A stretch of 45,083 bases of DNA from Pseudomonas fluorescens (GTDB lineage Bacteria; Pseudomonadota; Gammaproteobacteria; Pseudomonadales; Pseudomonadaceae), in assembly GCF_002837185.1 (NCBI RefSeq), contig NZ_KZ478026.1, positions 1 through 45,083 on the forward strand. Reading direction: 5' to 3'. Under the pieces are notes generated by a model, which made no database searches, was not told the origin of the DNA, and saw nothing but the letters and a program-made list of their open reading frames with translations. A program made the position numbers and the translations under genes. Of this stretch, positions 35,201-42,251 are shown piece after piece; the first letter of the stretch is position 1; the number at the start of each line of letters is the position of its first letter.

Positions 35201-36300
35201 TCAAGGGAGACTGGCTGGCCGTGACATCCGGGCTTATATTTGATGGGGTGATGTATGCCACCACCGCCGGCCTGGGAGGTGGGCTCAAGGGGGTTAAAAC
35301 CCTGGGGGCCGCCACAAAGCGTACACCTCAGACCTTTGGCAACCGCTTCTTCAATCGCACGCGGGCATTGACGTCATCGACACCAGCGACTGACGTCGAC
35401 CGGCTATTGCGCGGGCGTACGGGGCGCAACGATCTCTCGAAATTCGCCACCCGCCCCGATGTCGCAGAGGGTACTTACAGGAAAAACGGTGCGACTTTCT
35501 CAGTGCAGGCGAAGCTGGACAAAAAAACCGGGAAAATCCACGCATTCGACCCGGTGAAAAACCGCACCTATGGAAAACCGCTGGAGAACTTCACGCCCCA
35601 CGCGCACGTTGATAATGCTCTCCCCGGCACCAGTCGCAGTAGCCTTACGGGCAGGGAGCGTGCGCTGGATACCGCGTTGGGGCGCGATAACGTGATTCAG
35701 ATGGGCGGCCCGATGGAGGATTTGAAAATGCTGGGCCATGAAATGCACACGTTCTCCGATAAAGGCAAGACGCGACTCAACATCGTCGCACACGGCCGTA
35801 AGCCCAGTGCGATGGACCAGGGATTCGGTACGGGTACACGTGCTTATGTGGATAATGTTCCTTATGACGCCCCTGGGTTGGTCAAATTGCTGCGGAGCAA
35901 AGGGGTCGATCCGGCCAAGTACAAAAGTGTACGTCTTTTGATTTGCTACTCGGCAAATGGGCGCCACAGGCCCTTCGCACGTCTATTTCAAAAAGAAATA
36001 AAACGGCCGGTCAAAGCTTTTGAGGGACCGGTGTTCATGAGTCACGGCTCGACGCCCATGGCGAACTTTCATAAAAAGGCCCAAGAGATAGTGACGCGAA
36101 ACTCGCCGCACCTGGGCCCGCACGCGGTGAATAGAGAAGCCGACAAGCTGATGGACGCCATGTTCGGCAAGGGTCAGGTCACTCCCCATATAGAAAAAGC
36201 TCATGGGAGCACAATTCGCGTCAACATAGCCCCTATGGATGCTCCGGAAGTCTGGCGGGACACGGTCATCACTTACCAGCCACGCCAGTTCAAACGCTAA
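32272..36300 (+). CDS. Large toxin-like protein with C-terminal caspase-like (clan CD/C80-type) domain
   Basis: 1342-residue protein that I do not recognise as a named family. The N-terminus (about 1-45) is rich in Pro, Ala and Val, with no signal peptide. Residues about 50-950 look mostly helical and hydrophilic. About 961-1016 (LLGSIPGVNLVRNVVKGDWLAVTSGLIFDGVMYATTAGLGGG...) is a hydrophobic, Gly-rich stretch like the membrane-insertion regions of large Pseudomonas toxin-like proteins. The C-terminal domain (about 1120-1342) has His1174 in NIVAHGR and Cys1225 in LLICYSANG, the His/Cys dyad spacing and contexts of clan CD cysteine peptidases such as C80 toxin autoprocessing domains. SD GGAG precedes ATG 32272. 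No secretion or immunity gene is adjacent. Confidence 0.8.
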   Translation: MPAVSPALIPSPAVQAPPQSPPVTAVTVPAPAPVPSADVPAWVNLIKKNPDYKADMALSAAYADALVEAATGTDTNAYDTPHLPVSPDSTFGQWRQQLDALLASHDFGQWADAQHIDQSKPIRIAPANGTSQAHIVASLKAASPREKAPLVLFAAGQGKTLPHTWPLIMQAASTLSPNGHSLEVPAVGRASSSVHAERPASIREIASFYGEVLPSTVQTAAQRATQLKQADSFPAGDSSLSTAQLDTRTGDRLEHQQKTLGDIRNDNRLFQQLSNVLHLIDADTEPDETRPYSITTLPTAEAIEGAEKAKIKDLLKGTHLEIDPSSWYFQDEQLMPEDNVTLEQFIHDKFGKIPETRAEILNLIGLLKQTEPATPPHGNYTGALGWEAPVSASEQQELYSHIAYNNLQLPGLSAGKKTDAFNYLTKNRHWTSTELRNPAHVLREILASPKARELEASLQKKMGAAENPDSCDWVLAAMLLGLDAPTWLRTPKKANQTAGFDLADKAFHGKPLDTIKHALVEHLVQTRRASQEMAPVAAHLLLASAAPELQVKDIPKDVTYGSPAWFSLKATVAYIEAKHPGSSSLMSFAEVVKYGNVNPISDADQTLLNEVKQAAVIDWALAYGVLKPSATGEYSAEQLNAAHTTFTEVMTGLKKIKQDVNAPVPLQKSMALEVLGQHIKNVPLEAAVITNPQSRTNNALNDGLLHVNTGPYSLLDMYLSEHAPNLKDDNTWYSLDPSKVPDAAIKLLGDLPDIKSRHRDAVANFQQSRASGLVNLTKHLIAQLPIEDRQHLEFGKLDLFIEGTVIKHTSYTRAGDINHDQPFPKQASDKRSLIVRATHGDSVKAYEFCPQQNTLKPLSDFKPGLQGDWARQPAGIIGGDKFSNTAIEPFDVPAGVSGSLDATPPGDGAVPASYTSARSQFLGELLARHTFGNRPLDGWVSATGHTTRFSEEDQDFEHSKELLLGSIPGVNLVRNVVKGDWLAVTSGLIFDGVMYATTAGLGGGLKGVKTLGAATKRTPQTFGNRFFNRTRALTSSTPATDVDRLLRGRTGRNDLSKFATRPDVAEGTYRKNGATFSVQAKLDKKTGKIHAFDPVKNRTYGKPLENFTPHAHVDNALPGTSRSSLTGRERALDTALGRDNVIQMGGPMEDLKMLGHEMHTFSDKGKTRLNIVAHGRKPSAMDQGFGTGTRAYVDNVPYDAPGLVKLLRSKGVDPAKYKSVRLLICYSANGRHRPFARLFQKEIKRPVKAFEGPVFMSHGSTPMANFHKKAQEIVTRNSPHLGPHAVNREADKLMDAMFGKGQVTPHIEKAHGSTIRVNIAPMDAPEVWRDTVITYQPRQFKR

Positions 36301-36304
36301 GCCA

Positions 36305-36329
36305 ATGCCAGTCCTTTAGAGGCTGGCAT
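36305..36329 (+). terminator. Terminator-like hairpin after the toxin-like gene
   Basis: ATGCCAG and CTGGCAT form a 7-bp stem with an 11-nt loop 4 nt after the stop codon, followed by a T/C-rich run (TCTATTTCTCC). It lies just before the 3' end of the convergent rstB-like gene. Confidence 0.55.
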
Positions 36330-36331
36330 GT

Positions 36332-37618
36332 CTATTTCTCCTGTTCGGCATACGCCCACGTCATCCTGAACGACGCCCCGCCCCACTCCGAATCCAGCAC
36401 TTGCACCTGCCCGCCATGCCATTGGCTGACCCGTTTGACCAGCGCCAGGCCCAAGCCAAAGCCGCCCGTGCGACGGTCGCGGCTGGTATCCAGGCGCAGG
36501 AAGGGCTCGAAGATCTTGGTGCGCCCCTCCAACGGCACGCCCGGGCCGTCGTCATTGACTCGCACTTCATAGCCGCTGCCGAACGTCACCAGCGACACTT
36601 CCACGCGGTGATCGGCATAGCGGATCGCATTGCGCAGCAGGTTGATCACCGCCCGCGCCATGAAGCGCGGTTCGATCTGGATAAAATCGACTTCACAGGC
36701 GCGCAGCGACAAGTGCACGCCTGCGGCCTCGGCCTCCAGCGCTACGCTGCCGATCACGCTGTCCAGCCAGCTATGGGCCTCGATAGTTTCGCGGGTAACC
36801 TGGGTCGCGCCGCGCTCCAGGCTGGCGTAGGTCAGCAGTTCGGAGACCATGTCTTCGAGCTCGCCAAGGTCGCCGTACATATCGGCGATCAACTGGCGGC
36901 TCTGGCGCGGATCGGACTGCTGCTTGAGCTGATCCAGTTCAAAGGACAAGCGTGCAATCGGCGTGCGCAGTTCGTGGGACACCGCGTTGGTCAGTTCGCG
37001 CTGGTTGGCGATCAGGCTTTCGATGCGCTCGGCCATCTGGTTGAAGTGCCCGGCCAGTGCGCGCACGGTGGAGCGGCGCGGCAGCAGGATGCGCGAACCG
37101 AGGTCGTTGTCGCCGAAGCGCTGCGCCGCCAGGCGGATGAGCTCCAGGTCGCGCCAGTGCGGGCGCACCCAGAAATACAGGACGATGGCCAGGCTTACGC
37201 CGAGGAAGCCATAGGCCCACAGGTACAGCCACTTGGGCTCTTCCGGCAGTTGGATCTCAAGCAATTGCCCGCCGTCGTCGATAGGCGCGAGAAACTTCAT
37301 GAAGTCCTCGCGCACCACCACCTGATCATTGGCCAGGAGCGTGTGTTCGCGCTCGCTCAGGTGCTGGGCGCCGCGCTGCACCAGTTTCAGGCGCAGGCCA
37401 TAATGCGGTTGCAGTTCATCCAGGCGCGCCTGGCGCGCCGCGCCCTGTACCGGCCGCAGTTGCTCCACCAGGGCCCACGCCGGACCGCGCAAGGCCTCTC
37501 GGTTATAGGTCTCGTTGGACTCGGGCATGTACGCGTCCAGGCCGTAGTTGACCAGCCAGATCGACCCGGCCAGGCCGAGCGCGAGGATCACATAGAGGCG
37601 CAGATACAGGCGCAGCAC
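36332..37618 (-). CDS. rstB: Sensor histidine kinase, RstB-like
   Basis: 428-residue inner-membrane kinase: TM1 (about 7-25), periplasmic domain (26-129), TM2 (about 130-151), HAMP, HisKA with phosphoacceptor His215 (AVSHELRTPIARL) and an ATPase domain with NLLRNAIRYAD, NDDGPGVP and GGFGLGLAL. It begins with GTG (37616-37618) directly after the regulator's TAG, zero gap. The pair resembles E. coli RstB/RstA. The signal and targets here are not known. Confidence 0.85.
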   Translation of the reverse strand: MLRLYLRLYVILALGLAGSIWLVNYGLDAYMPESNETYNREALRGPAWALVEQLRPVQGAARQARLDELQPHYGLRLKLVQRGAQHLSEREHTLLANDQVVVREDFMKFLAPIDDGGQLLEIQLPEEPKWLYLWAYGFLGVSLAIVLYFWVRPHWRDLELIRLAAQRFGDNDLGSRILLPRRSTVRALAGHFNQMAERIESLIANQRELTNAVSHELRTPIARLSFELDQLKQQSDPRQSRQLIADMYGDLGELEDMVSELLTYASLERGATQVTRETIEAHSWLDSVIGSVALEAEAAGVHLSLRACEVDFIQIEPRFMARAVINLLRNAIRYADHRVEVSLVTFGSGYEVRVNDDGPGVPLEGRTKIFEPFLRLDTSRDRRTGGFGLGLALVKRVSQWHGGQVQVLDSEWGGASFRMTWAYAEQEK

Positions 37619-38326
37619 CTAAACCTCCCACGCGAACGGATTGAACAGGTAGCCCTTGCCCCAGATGGTCTTGATGCACACCGGCTCACGCGGGTTGTCA
37701 TTGAGCTTGCCGCGCAGCTTGCTGATATACACGTCGACGCTGCGGTTCAGGCCATCGAAGGCAATACCGCGCATTCGGTTGAGAATGTCGTCGCGCGAAA
37801 GGATGGTTCCGGCGTTGCTCGCCAGCAGCCACAGCAACTCGAACTCCATGGTGGTGAGGTCGATCTGTTCATCGCCCAGCCTGACCACCCGACAACTGCG
37901 ATCGATCGACAACCGGCCAAACGCCAGGGCGCCGCGCACCACGGGCTCGGGCGCCTGGCGCCGTTGCAACGCGCGCAAACGGGCGAGCAGCACCGGCGGC
38001 TTGATCGGCTTGATCACGTAATCGTCAGCGCCGGACTCAAGGCCGAGGATGTGGTCCAGATCATCTTCCTTGGCCGTCAGGATCACGATGGGCGTGTCCG
38101 ACACATTGCGAATCTCGCGGCACACATGCAACCCGCTCTGGCCCGGCAGCATCAGGTCCAGCACGACCATTTTCGGCTTGAATGCCAGAAACGCGGTCAA
38201 GGCCTGATCGCCCCGGTGCACCACGCGCACGTCGAAACCATGCTGCGACAGAAAATGTGCGATCAGCCCTGCCAGCTTCTCGTCGTCCTCAACGAGCAGG
38301 ACCTTGCCCAGACCCAGGTTTTCCAT
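37619..38326 (-). CDS. rstA: OmpR-family response regulator, RstA-like
   Basis: 235-residue regulator: receiver domain (about 8-120) with acidic pocket EDD (13-15), phosphoacceptor Asp57 (VVLDLMLPG) and Lys in DDYVIKPIKPPVLLARLR, then an OmpR-type winged helix (about 140-230; SRDDILNRMRGIAFDGLNRSVDVYISKLRGKL and TIWGKGYLFNPFAWE). The C-terminal end GYLF.P.AWE and the KPP segment are as in E. coli RstA. The ATG at 38326 is chosen for the usual N-terminus; the frame is open further upstream. First gene of the two-gene operon. Confidence 0.88.
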   Translation of the reverse strand: MENLGLGKVLLVEDDEKLAGLIAHFLSQHGFDVRVVHRGDQALTAFLAFKPKMVVLDLMLPGQSGLHVCREIRNVSDTPIVILTAKEDDLDHILGLESGADDYVIKPIKPPVLLARLRALQRRQAPEPVVRGALAFGRLSIDRSCRVVRLGDEQIDLTTMEFELLWLLASNAGTILSRDDILNRMRGIAFDGLNRSVDVYISKLRGKLNDNPREPVCIKTIWGKGYLFNPFAWEV

Positions 38327-38483
38327 AAGTTCTCTGTGTGCGAATGCAGATTGAAAGGCCGGCATTATAGGTGGCAAGCTGGTCGAGGAGAGCAGCGTCC
38401 GTGTACCGTGCCAGGAAGCTTCATGCTTTTAAGAGTTTTTAACAAATAGCCTGCAATCTTTTACGCCATTCACAGGGAGTCAT

Positions 38484-39683
38484 ATGCGCAGGGATTACCT
38501 GGCGTTCTTCGTTTCGCTGTTCCTGTCGCGGCTGGCGGACCAGATCCTGCTGTTCATCGTGCCGCTGGTGGTGTTCCAGACGACCCAGAGTGTGTCGTGG
38601 GCAGGCCTGGCATTCTTTGTCGAATCACTGCCGCGCTACCTGGCATTTCCCATATGCGGGGCCTTGTGCGACCGGTTTTCCCCCGTGCGCATCCTGCACA
38701 TCAGCCAGGTGTATCGGGCCTTGGCCTGCGCAATGGCGGTAGCGCTGTACGGGCTGTTCGACGGTATCCAGTGGCTGGTGATCCTGTCCGCGGTATGCGG
38801 GATATTGACCACCCAGGGCATCATGGCGCGGGAAGTGGTGATGCCGCATATCTTCCAGCATTACACCTACGCCAAGACCTTGTCCTATTCTCAGATCGCC
38901 GACCAGAGCGGCCTGGTACTCGGGCCTTTGGTGGCGGCGCTGATGCTGCAAGTCTGGCAGTGGCCTTGGGTGGTGCTGGGAATCGCTGCGCTGTTTGTGC
39001 TGGCGGACCTGGCGATGCTGGTCTGGCAGCGCCACACCACGGTGGACCTGCCGCTGCACGAACAACGCGCAGGTATCTGGCTGCAACCCTTGCGGACCGC
39101 CTTCGGCCACATCCGCAACCGGACGGAGTTGAAACGCATCATTACCCTGGCGGTCGGTGTGAACCTGATTGTCGGGGTCACGCTGGCTACATCGGCGGCG
39201 ATGGTCACCGGGCAATACGCGGCCGACAAAGACGCCTACGCCTTGCTGCAAGCCGCCGGCGCAGTGGTCACCCTCGTGATGCTGTTTTACCTGGCGCGTT
39301 CGACCCTGGCGCTGAAGCTGCTCGGCGGGCTGTCGTATTCGATGATTGCCGTCGGCGCGCTGATCACCGCCATCAGCCCCGGCCTGTGGGCATACGCCGT
39401 GGGCTTTCTGCTGGTGACCGGCTTCGACAAGATGTTCAACGTGTACATGCGCAGCCTGCGTCAACGGGTCATTCCGGTGCAGGATTTCGGCAAGACAGTG
39501 GGCGTGATCACCTTGCTCAACAATCTGGCCCAGCCCTTGGCAGGCCTGATGATTGCCGTGCTGGCCGCGCCCGTCGGCACGCAAACGGTGATCCTGCTGC
39601 TGAGCGCAATCAGCGCCTTGATCGGCGTGGCCGTGGCCTCAGGCTGGCACGCCACTGTGAAAGCGGAACTCGATGTCGGGTGA
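38484..39683 (+). CDS. MFS transporter of unknown substrate
   Basis: 399-residue inner-membrane protein with about 11-12 TM helices and MFS features: FFVESLPRYLAFPICGALCDRFSPVRIL near 45-72 and QSGLVLGPLVAALML near 140. It belongs to the MFS_3/EntS-like sort of exporters rather than sugar or Bcr types, judged by eye. SD GGGAG precedes ATG 38484. Its 3' end overlaps miaE by 45 nt on the opposite strand. No substrate can be given. Confidence 0.85.
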   Translation: MRRDYLAFFVSLFLSRLADQILLFIVPLVVFQTTQSVSWAGLAFFVESLPRYLAFPICGALCDRFSPVRILHISQVYRALACAMAVALYGLFDGIQWLVILSAVCGILTTQGIMAREVVMPHIFQHYTYAKTLSYSQIADQSGLVLGPLVAALMLQVWQWPWVVLGIAALFVLADLAMLVWQRHTTVDLPLHEQRAGIWLQPLRTAFGHIRNRTELKRIITLAVGVNLIVGVTLATSAAMVTGQYAADKDAYALLQAAGAVVTLVMLFYLARSTLALKLLGGLSYSMIAVGALITAISPGLWAYAVGFLLVTGFDKMFNVYMRSLRQRVIPVQDFGKTVGVITLLNNLAQPLAGLMIAVLAAPVGTQTVILLLSAISALIGVAVASGWHATVKAELDVG

Positions 39684-40241
39684 CTCGATCAGCGCCTGCT
39701 CGGCCGCCCTCACCCGCTCGATCACCTGGGCGATGTCCTTGGCGTCACCGTACTGGTACGCCAATTTCAGGTAACCCTGGAAGTGCCGTGCTTCGCTTTT
39801 GAGCAAACCGAAGTAGAACTTGCCGAGTTCTTCGTCCAAATGTGGCACCAGCGCTTCGAAACGCTCGCAACTGCGCGCTTCGATGAAGGCACCCACCACA
39901 AGTGTGTCCACCAGTTTGACCGGTTCATGGTTGCGCACCACCTTGCGCAGACCCGAAGCGTAACGGCCGGCGGACAACTGACGCAGCTCGACCTTGCGTT
40001 TCTTGATCAGGCGCATGACCTGTTCGTGATGCACCAGCTCTTCACGGGCCAGGCGCGACATCATATTGATCAGGTCGACGTGGCCATGGTATTTGGCGAT
40101 CAGGCTCAGGGCGGTGCTGGCAGCTTTGAATTCACAGTTCTTGTGATCAATCAGCAGGGTGTCCTGATCGGCCAACGCGGCCTGCACCCAGGCATCAGGG
40201 GTGCGGCAGCCGAGGAATTCGTGGATTTCGGGCAGGATCAT
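39639..40241 (-). CDS. miaE: tRNA-(ms2io6A)-hydroxylase MiaE
   Basis: 200-residue non-haem diiron enzyme that hydroxylates the isopentenyl group of 2-methylthio-N6-isopentenyladenosine at tRNA position 37, using O2. The ferritin-like metal-binding motifs are seen: EELVHHEQV (EExxHH), GAFIEARSCERFE and EARHFQGY. I start at ATG 40241 (MILPEIHEFLG, GAG upstream); the frame goes 5 codons further to a TTG. Its last 45 nt overlap the convergent MFS gene. Confidence 0.93.
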   Translation of the reverse strand: MILPEIHEFLGCRTPDAWVQAALADQDTLLIDHKNCEFKAASTALSLIAKYHGHVDLINMMSRLAREELVHHEQVMRLIKKRKVELRQLSAGRYASGLRKVVRNHEPVKLVDTLVVGAFIEARSCERFEALVPHLDEELGKFYFGLLKSEARHFQGYLKLAYQYGDAKDIAQVIERVRAAEQALIESPDIEFRFHSGVPA

Positions 40242-40314
40242 CGGGCTCACGGGCAAAGGATCACAAAAGGGCGCCGATTATACCGACCCCGCCGCAGACC
40301 GCCAGCCATGGGCC

Positions 40315-40328
40315 TTGATGTACATCAA
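40315..40328 (+). promoter_or_regulatory. Anr/FNR box of the universal stress protein gene
   Basis: TTGAT-GTAC-ATCAA is a perfect, symmetrical Anr/FNR site. A -10 element, TATAGT (40352-40357), lies downstream so that the box is centred about 42 bp before the predicted start (about 40363). That is the class II activator position. It predicts induction under low oxygen. Confidence 0.85.
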
Positions 40329-40387
40329 GATGACGCCAGGCCAGCAGCAACTATAGTTGTTTGAGCCCCCTTCCTGGAGATCCGACC

Positions 40388-41251
40388 ATGCAAGCCATCC
40401 GCAGCATCCTGGTGGTCATCGAGCCCGAGCATTCCGAAAGCCTGGCCCTCAAGCGCGCCAAGCTGATCGCCGGGGTAACTGACGCACACCTGCACTTGCT
40501 GGTATGCGACAAGAAACATGAGCATTCGGCGCTGTTGAGCGTGCTCAAGGAAGGTTTAAAGAACGACGGCTACAGCGTCACCACCGAACAAGCGTGGAAC
40601 GACAGCCTGCATGAAACCATCGTCGAGGTGCAGCAGGCCGAAGGCTGCGGGCTGGTGATCAAGCAGCACTTTCCCGACAGCCCGTTGAAAAAAGCCCTGC
40701 TGACCCCGGCGGACTGGAAACTGCTGCGCTACTGCCCAACGCCCGTGCTGCTGGTCAAGACCGCTACGCCATGGGCCGAACGAGTGATTCTGGCAGCCAT
40801 CGACGTGGGCAATACCGACGGCGAACACCGCTCGCTGCATAACGCCATCATCGACCACGGTTTCGATATCGCCACCCTGGCCAAGGCGCAGTTGCACGTC
40901 ATCAGCGCGCATCCATCGCCGATGCTGTCGGCGGCGGACCCGACCTTCCAGCTCAGGGAAACCATCGAGGCGCGTTATCGCGAGCAATGCAAAGCCTTCC
41001 AGGCCGAATTCGACGTGGATGATGCACACCTGCATATCGAGGAAGGGCCGGCGGATGTGCTGATTCCCTTCGCGGCGCATAAATGGCAAGCGGCCGTGAC
41101 CATCATCGGCACCGTGGCGCGTACCGGGATGTCCGGGGCGTTGATCGGCAATACAGCGGAGGTGGTGCTCGATGCGGTGGAAAGCGACGTGCTGGTGCTC
41201 AAGCCGCAAGCACTGATGGATCACCTTGAAGAACTCGCCATCAAGTCCTGA
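40388..41251 (+). CDS. Tandem universal stress protein (UspE-like)
   Basis: 287-residue cytoplasmic protein with two Usp domains (about 1-135 and 140-280). The first begins IRSILVVIEPEHSESLALKRA; the second ends in the nucleotide-loop-like GTVARTGMSGALIGNTAEVVLDAVESDVLVLKP. The layout is that of UspE. SD GGAG precedes ATG 40388. A perfect Anr box and a well-placed -10 upstream indicate anaerobic control, as known for several Pseudomonas Usp genes (PA3309, PA4352 in P. aeruginosa, from memory). Confidence 0.92.
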   Translation: MQAIRSILVVIEPEHSESLALKRAKLIAGVTDAHLHLLVCDKKHEHSALLSVLKEGLKNDGYSVTTEQAWNDSLHETIVEVQQAEGCGLVIKQHFPDSPLKKALLTPADWKLLRYCPTPVLLVKTATPWAERVILAAIDVGNTDGEHRSLHNAIIDHGFDIATLAKAQLHVISAHPSPMLSAADPTFQLRETIEARYREQCKAFQAEFDVDDAHLHIEEGPADVLIPFAAHKWQAAVTIIGTVARTGMSGALIGNTAEVVLDAVESDVLVLKPQALMDHLEELAIKS

Positions 41252-41279
41252 CATCGACCCTTCAGGCACAGAGGACGCA

Positions 41280-41370
41280 ATGTGGGAGGGGGCTTGCCCC
41301 CGATTGCAGTGTGTCAGTCACTCTAGGTGATGCTGATACACCGCCATCGGGGGCAAGCCCCCTCCCACAC
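41280..41370. repeat. REPIN of the GTGGGAGGGGG type
   Basis: Mirror REPs, TGTGGGAGGGGGCTTGCCCC and GGGGCAAGCCCCCTCCCACA, with a paired centre (GTGTGTCAGTCA.. and ..TGATACACCGCC), between the usp and DUF1289 genes. Confidence 0.9.
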
Positions 41371-41385
41371 TTTGGATTTGTATTA

Positions 41386-41856
41386 TCAGTCAGCGAATGC
41401 GTCCTTCAGGAAGCCCGGCGCGATATAGCGCTGGTAATGCGCCTCGGAAAGGATAAAGAACTCCCGGTCAATGGCATCGCGCAACTGCGGCAGCGTCCAA
41501 TCGCGAAACTCCGGTAGCAGCACCATGCCGTAGGCCTCCAGGTTATTGATCACGCGCGCCCCACGCGCAATCAATTGGTAGGCCCAGCAATATTCGGACT
41601 GGTGCGGCACAAAGCGAATCTTGCGCTGCTCCAGTTGCCCGCGCAGCGTCTTGGGAGCGAAAACTTCGACTTTGCCGGCCATCACCTGCACCAGCAACTG
41701 TTCGAGCCTGAGCCACACCGCGCGCTTTTCTTCTTCGTTATAGCCATTCCACTGGATCACCTCGTGGTGAAAGCGCTTGCAGCCGCGGCACACGAGATCG
41801 CCGTAGACCGTGGAGCACAGGCCGACGCAGGGGGTCTTGATGGTTTGGTTGGGCAT
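41386..41856 (-). CDS. DUF1289 protein
   Basis: 156-residue cytoplasmic protein with the short DUF1289 Cys motif at its N-terminus (TPCVGLCSTVYGDLVCRGCKRFHHEVIQW), which probably holds a metal or cluster. The rest (about 50-156) is unique to a Pseudomonas-type longer form, with WAYQLIARGARVINNLEAYGM. I start at ATG 41856; the frame extends 5 codons upstream and no clear SD decides. Function unknown. Confidence 0.88.
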   Translation of the reverse strand: MPNQTIKTPCVGLCSTVYGDLVCRGCKRFHHEVIQWNGYNEEEKRAVWLRLEQLLVQVMAGKVEVFAPKTLRGQLEQRKIRFVPHQSEYCWAYQLIARGARVINNLEAYGMVLLPEFRDWTLPQLRDAIDREFFILSEAHYQRYIAPGFLKDAFAD

Positions 41857-41942
41857 GGGCGAAACACGCAAATCAGTGAAAACAGTGCGCCATGTTAGCC
41901 CTTTGTCTAAGGTTGATCACCCTGCAAACTTGGCAACGCAAC

Positions 41943-41971
41943 TTACCTTTAGATTTTTTTTGCCGTAGAAT
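41943..41971 (+). promoter_or_regulatory. Candidate sigma-70 promoter of acnB
   Basis: TTACCT (41943-41948), 17-bp spacer, TAGAAT (41966-41971). The -10 is good and the -35 weak. It predicts a transcript start near 41978 and a leader of about 275 nt before acnB. Positions 41857-42251 (395 nt) hold no protein gene, only this promoter and the leader RNA. Confidence 0.5.
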
Positions 41972-42002
41972 CACCCGGCCTTGTAAGGCGCCAATAATCC
42001 GC

Positions 42003-42251
42003 TGGAAGCTGTTTTCAAAGCGTCACGAGCACAGTCGTTCCTTCAGAACGGTGTTGGCGCAGGTTTGACCCGGTAGGTCAACGCTTGCGCCAACCCTCAT
42101 CAGCTCCGTTCTGCAGGCGTAAAACTTTGAAAGCAGCTTCTGTAAGGAATGCCGGCAGCGCTGGCTTTGCGGCCCAAAAAGCCCCCGAGCGCACGCGTGC
42201 CGGTCATTCCTGGATGAGCGTCCCGTGGGACCACTGATGAGGGTAATAACT
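42003..42251 (+). ncRNA. Highly structured acnB 5' leader, candidate translational switch
   Basis: Helix P1 pairs 42005-42020 with 42125-42140 (16 bp, one G-U). Inside it P2 pairs CAGAACGG (42044-42051) with CCGTTCTG (42106-42113), and P3 is a long hairpin from GTTGGCGCA (42053-42061) to TGCGCCAAC (42086-42094), capped by TTGACC/GGTCAA. Another helix, P4, pairs GGAATGCCGGCA (42146-42157) with TGCCGGTCATTCC (42198-42210). ACCCTCATCAG (42093-42103), lying between P3 and P2, is exactly complementary to CTGATGAGGGT (42234-42244), which contains the acnB SD. An alternative hairpin CGTTC/GAACG (42036-42050) competes with P2. No family assignment could be made. Confidence 0.7.
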
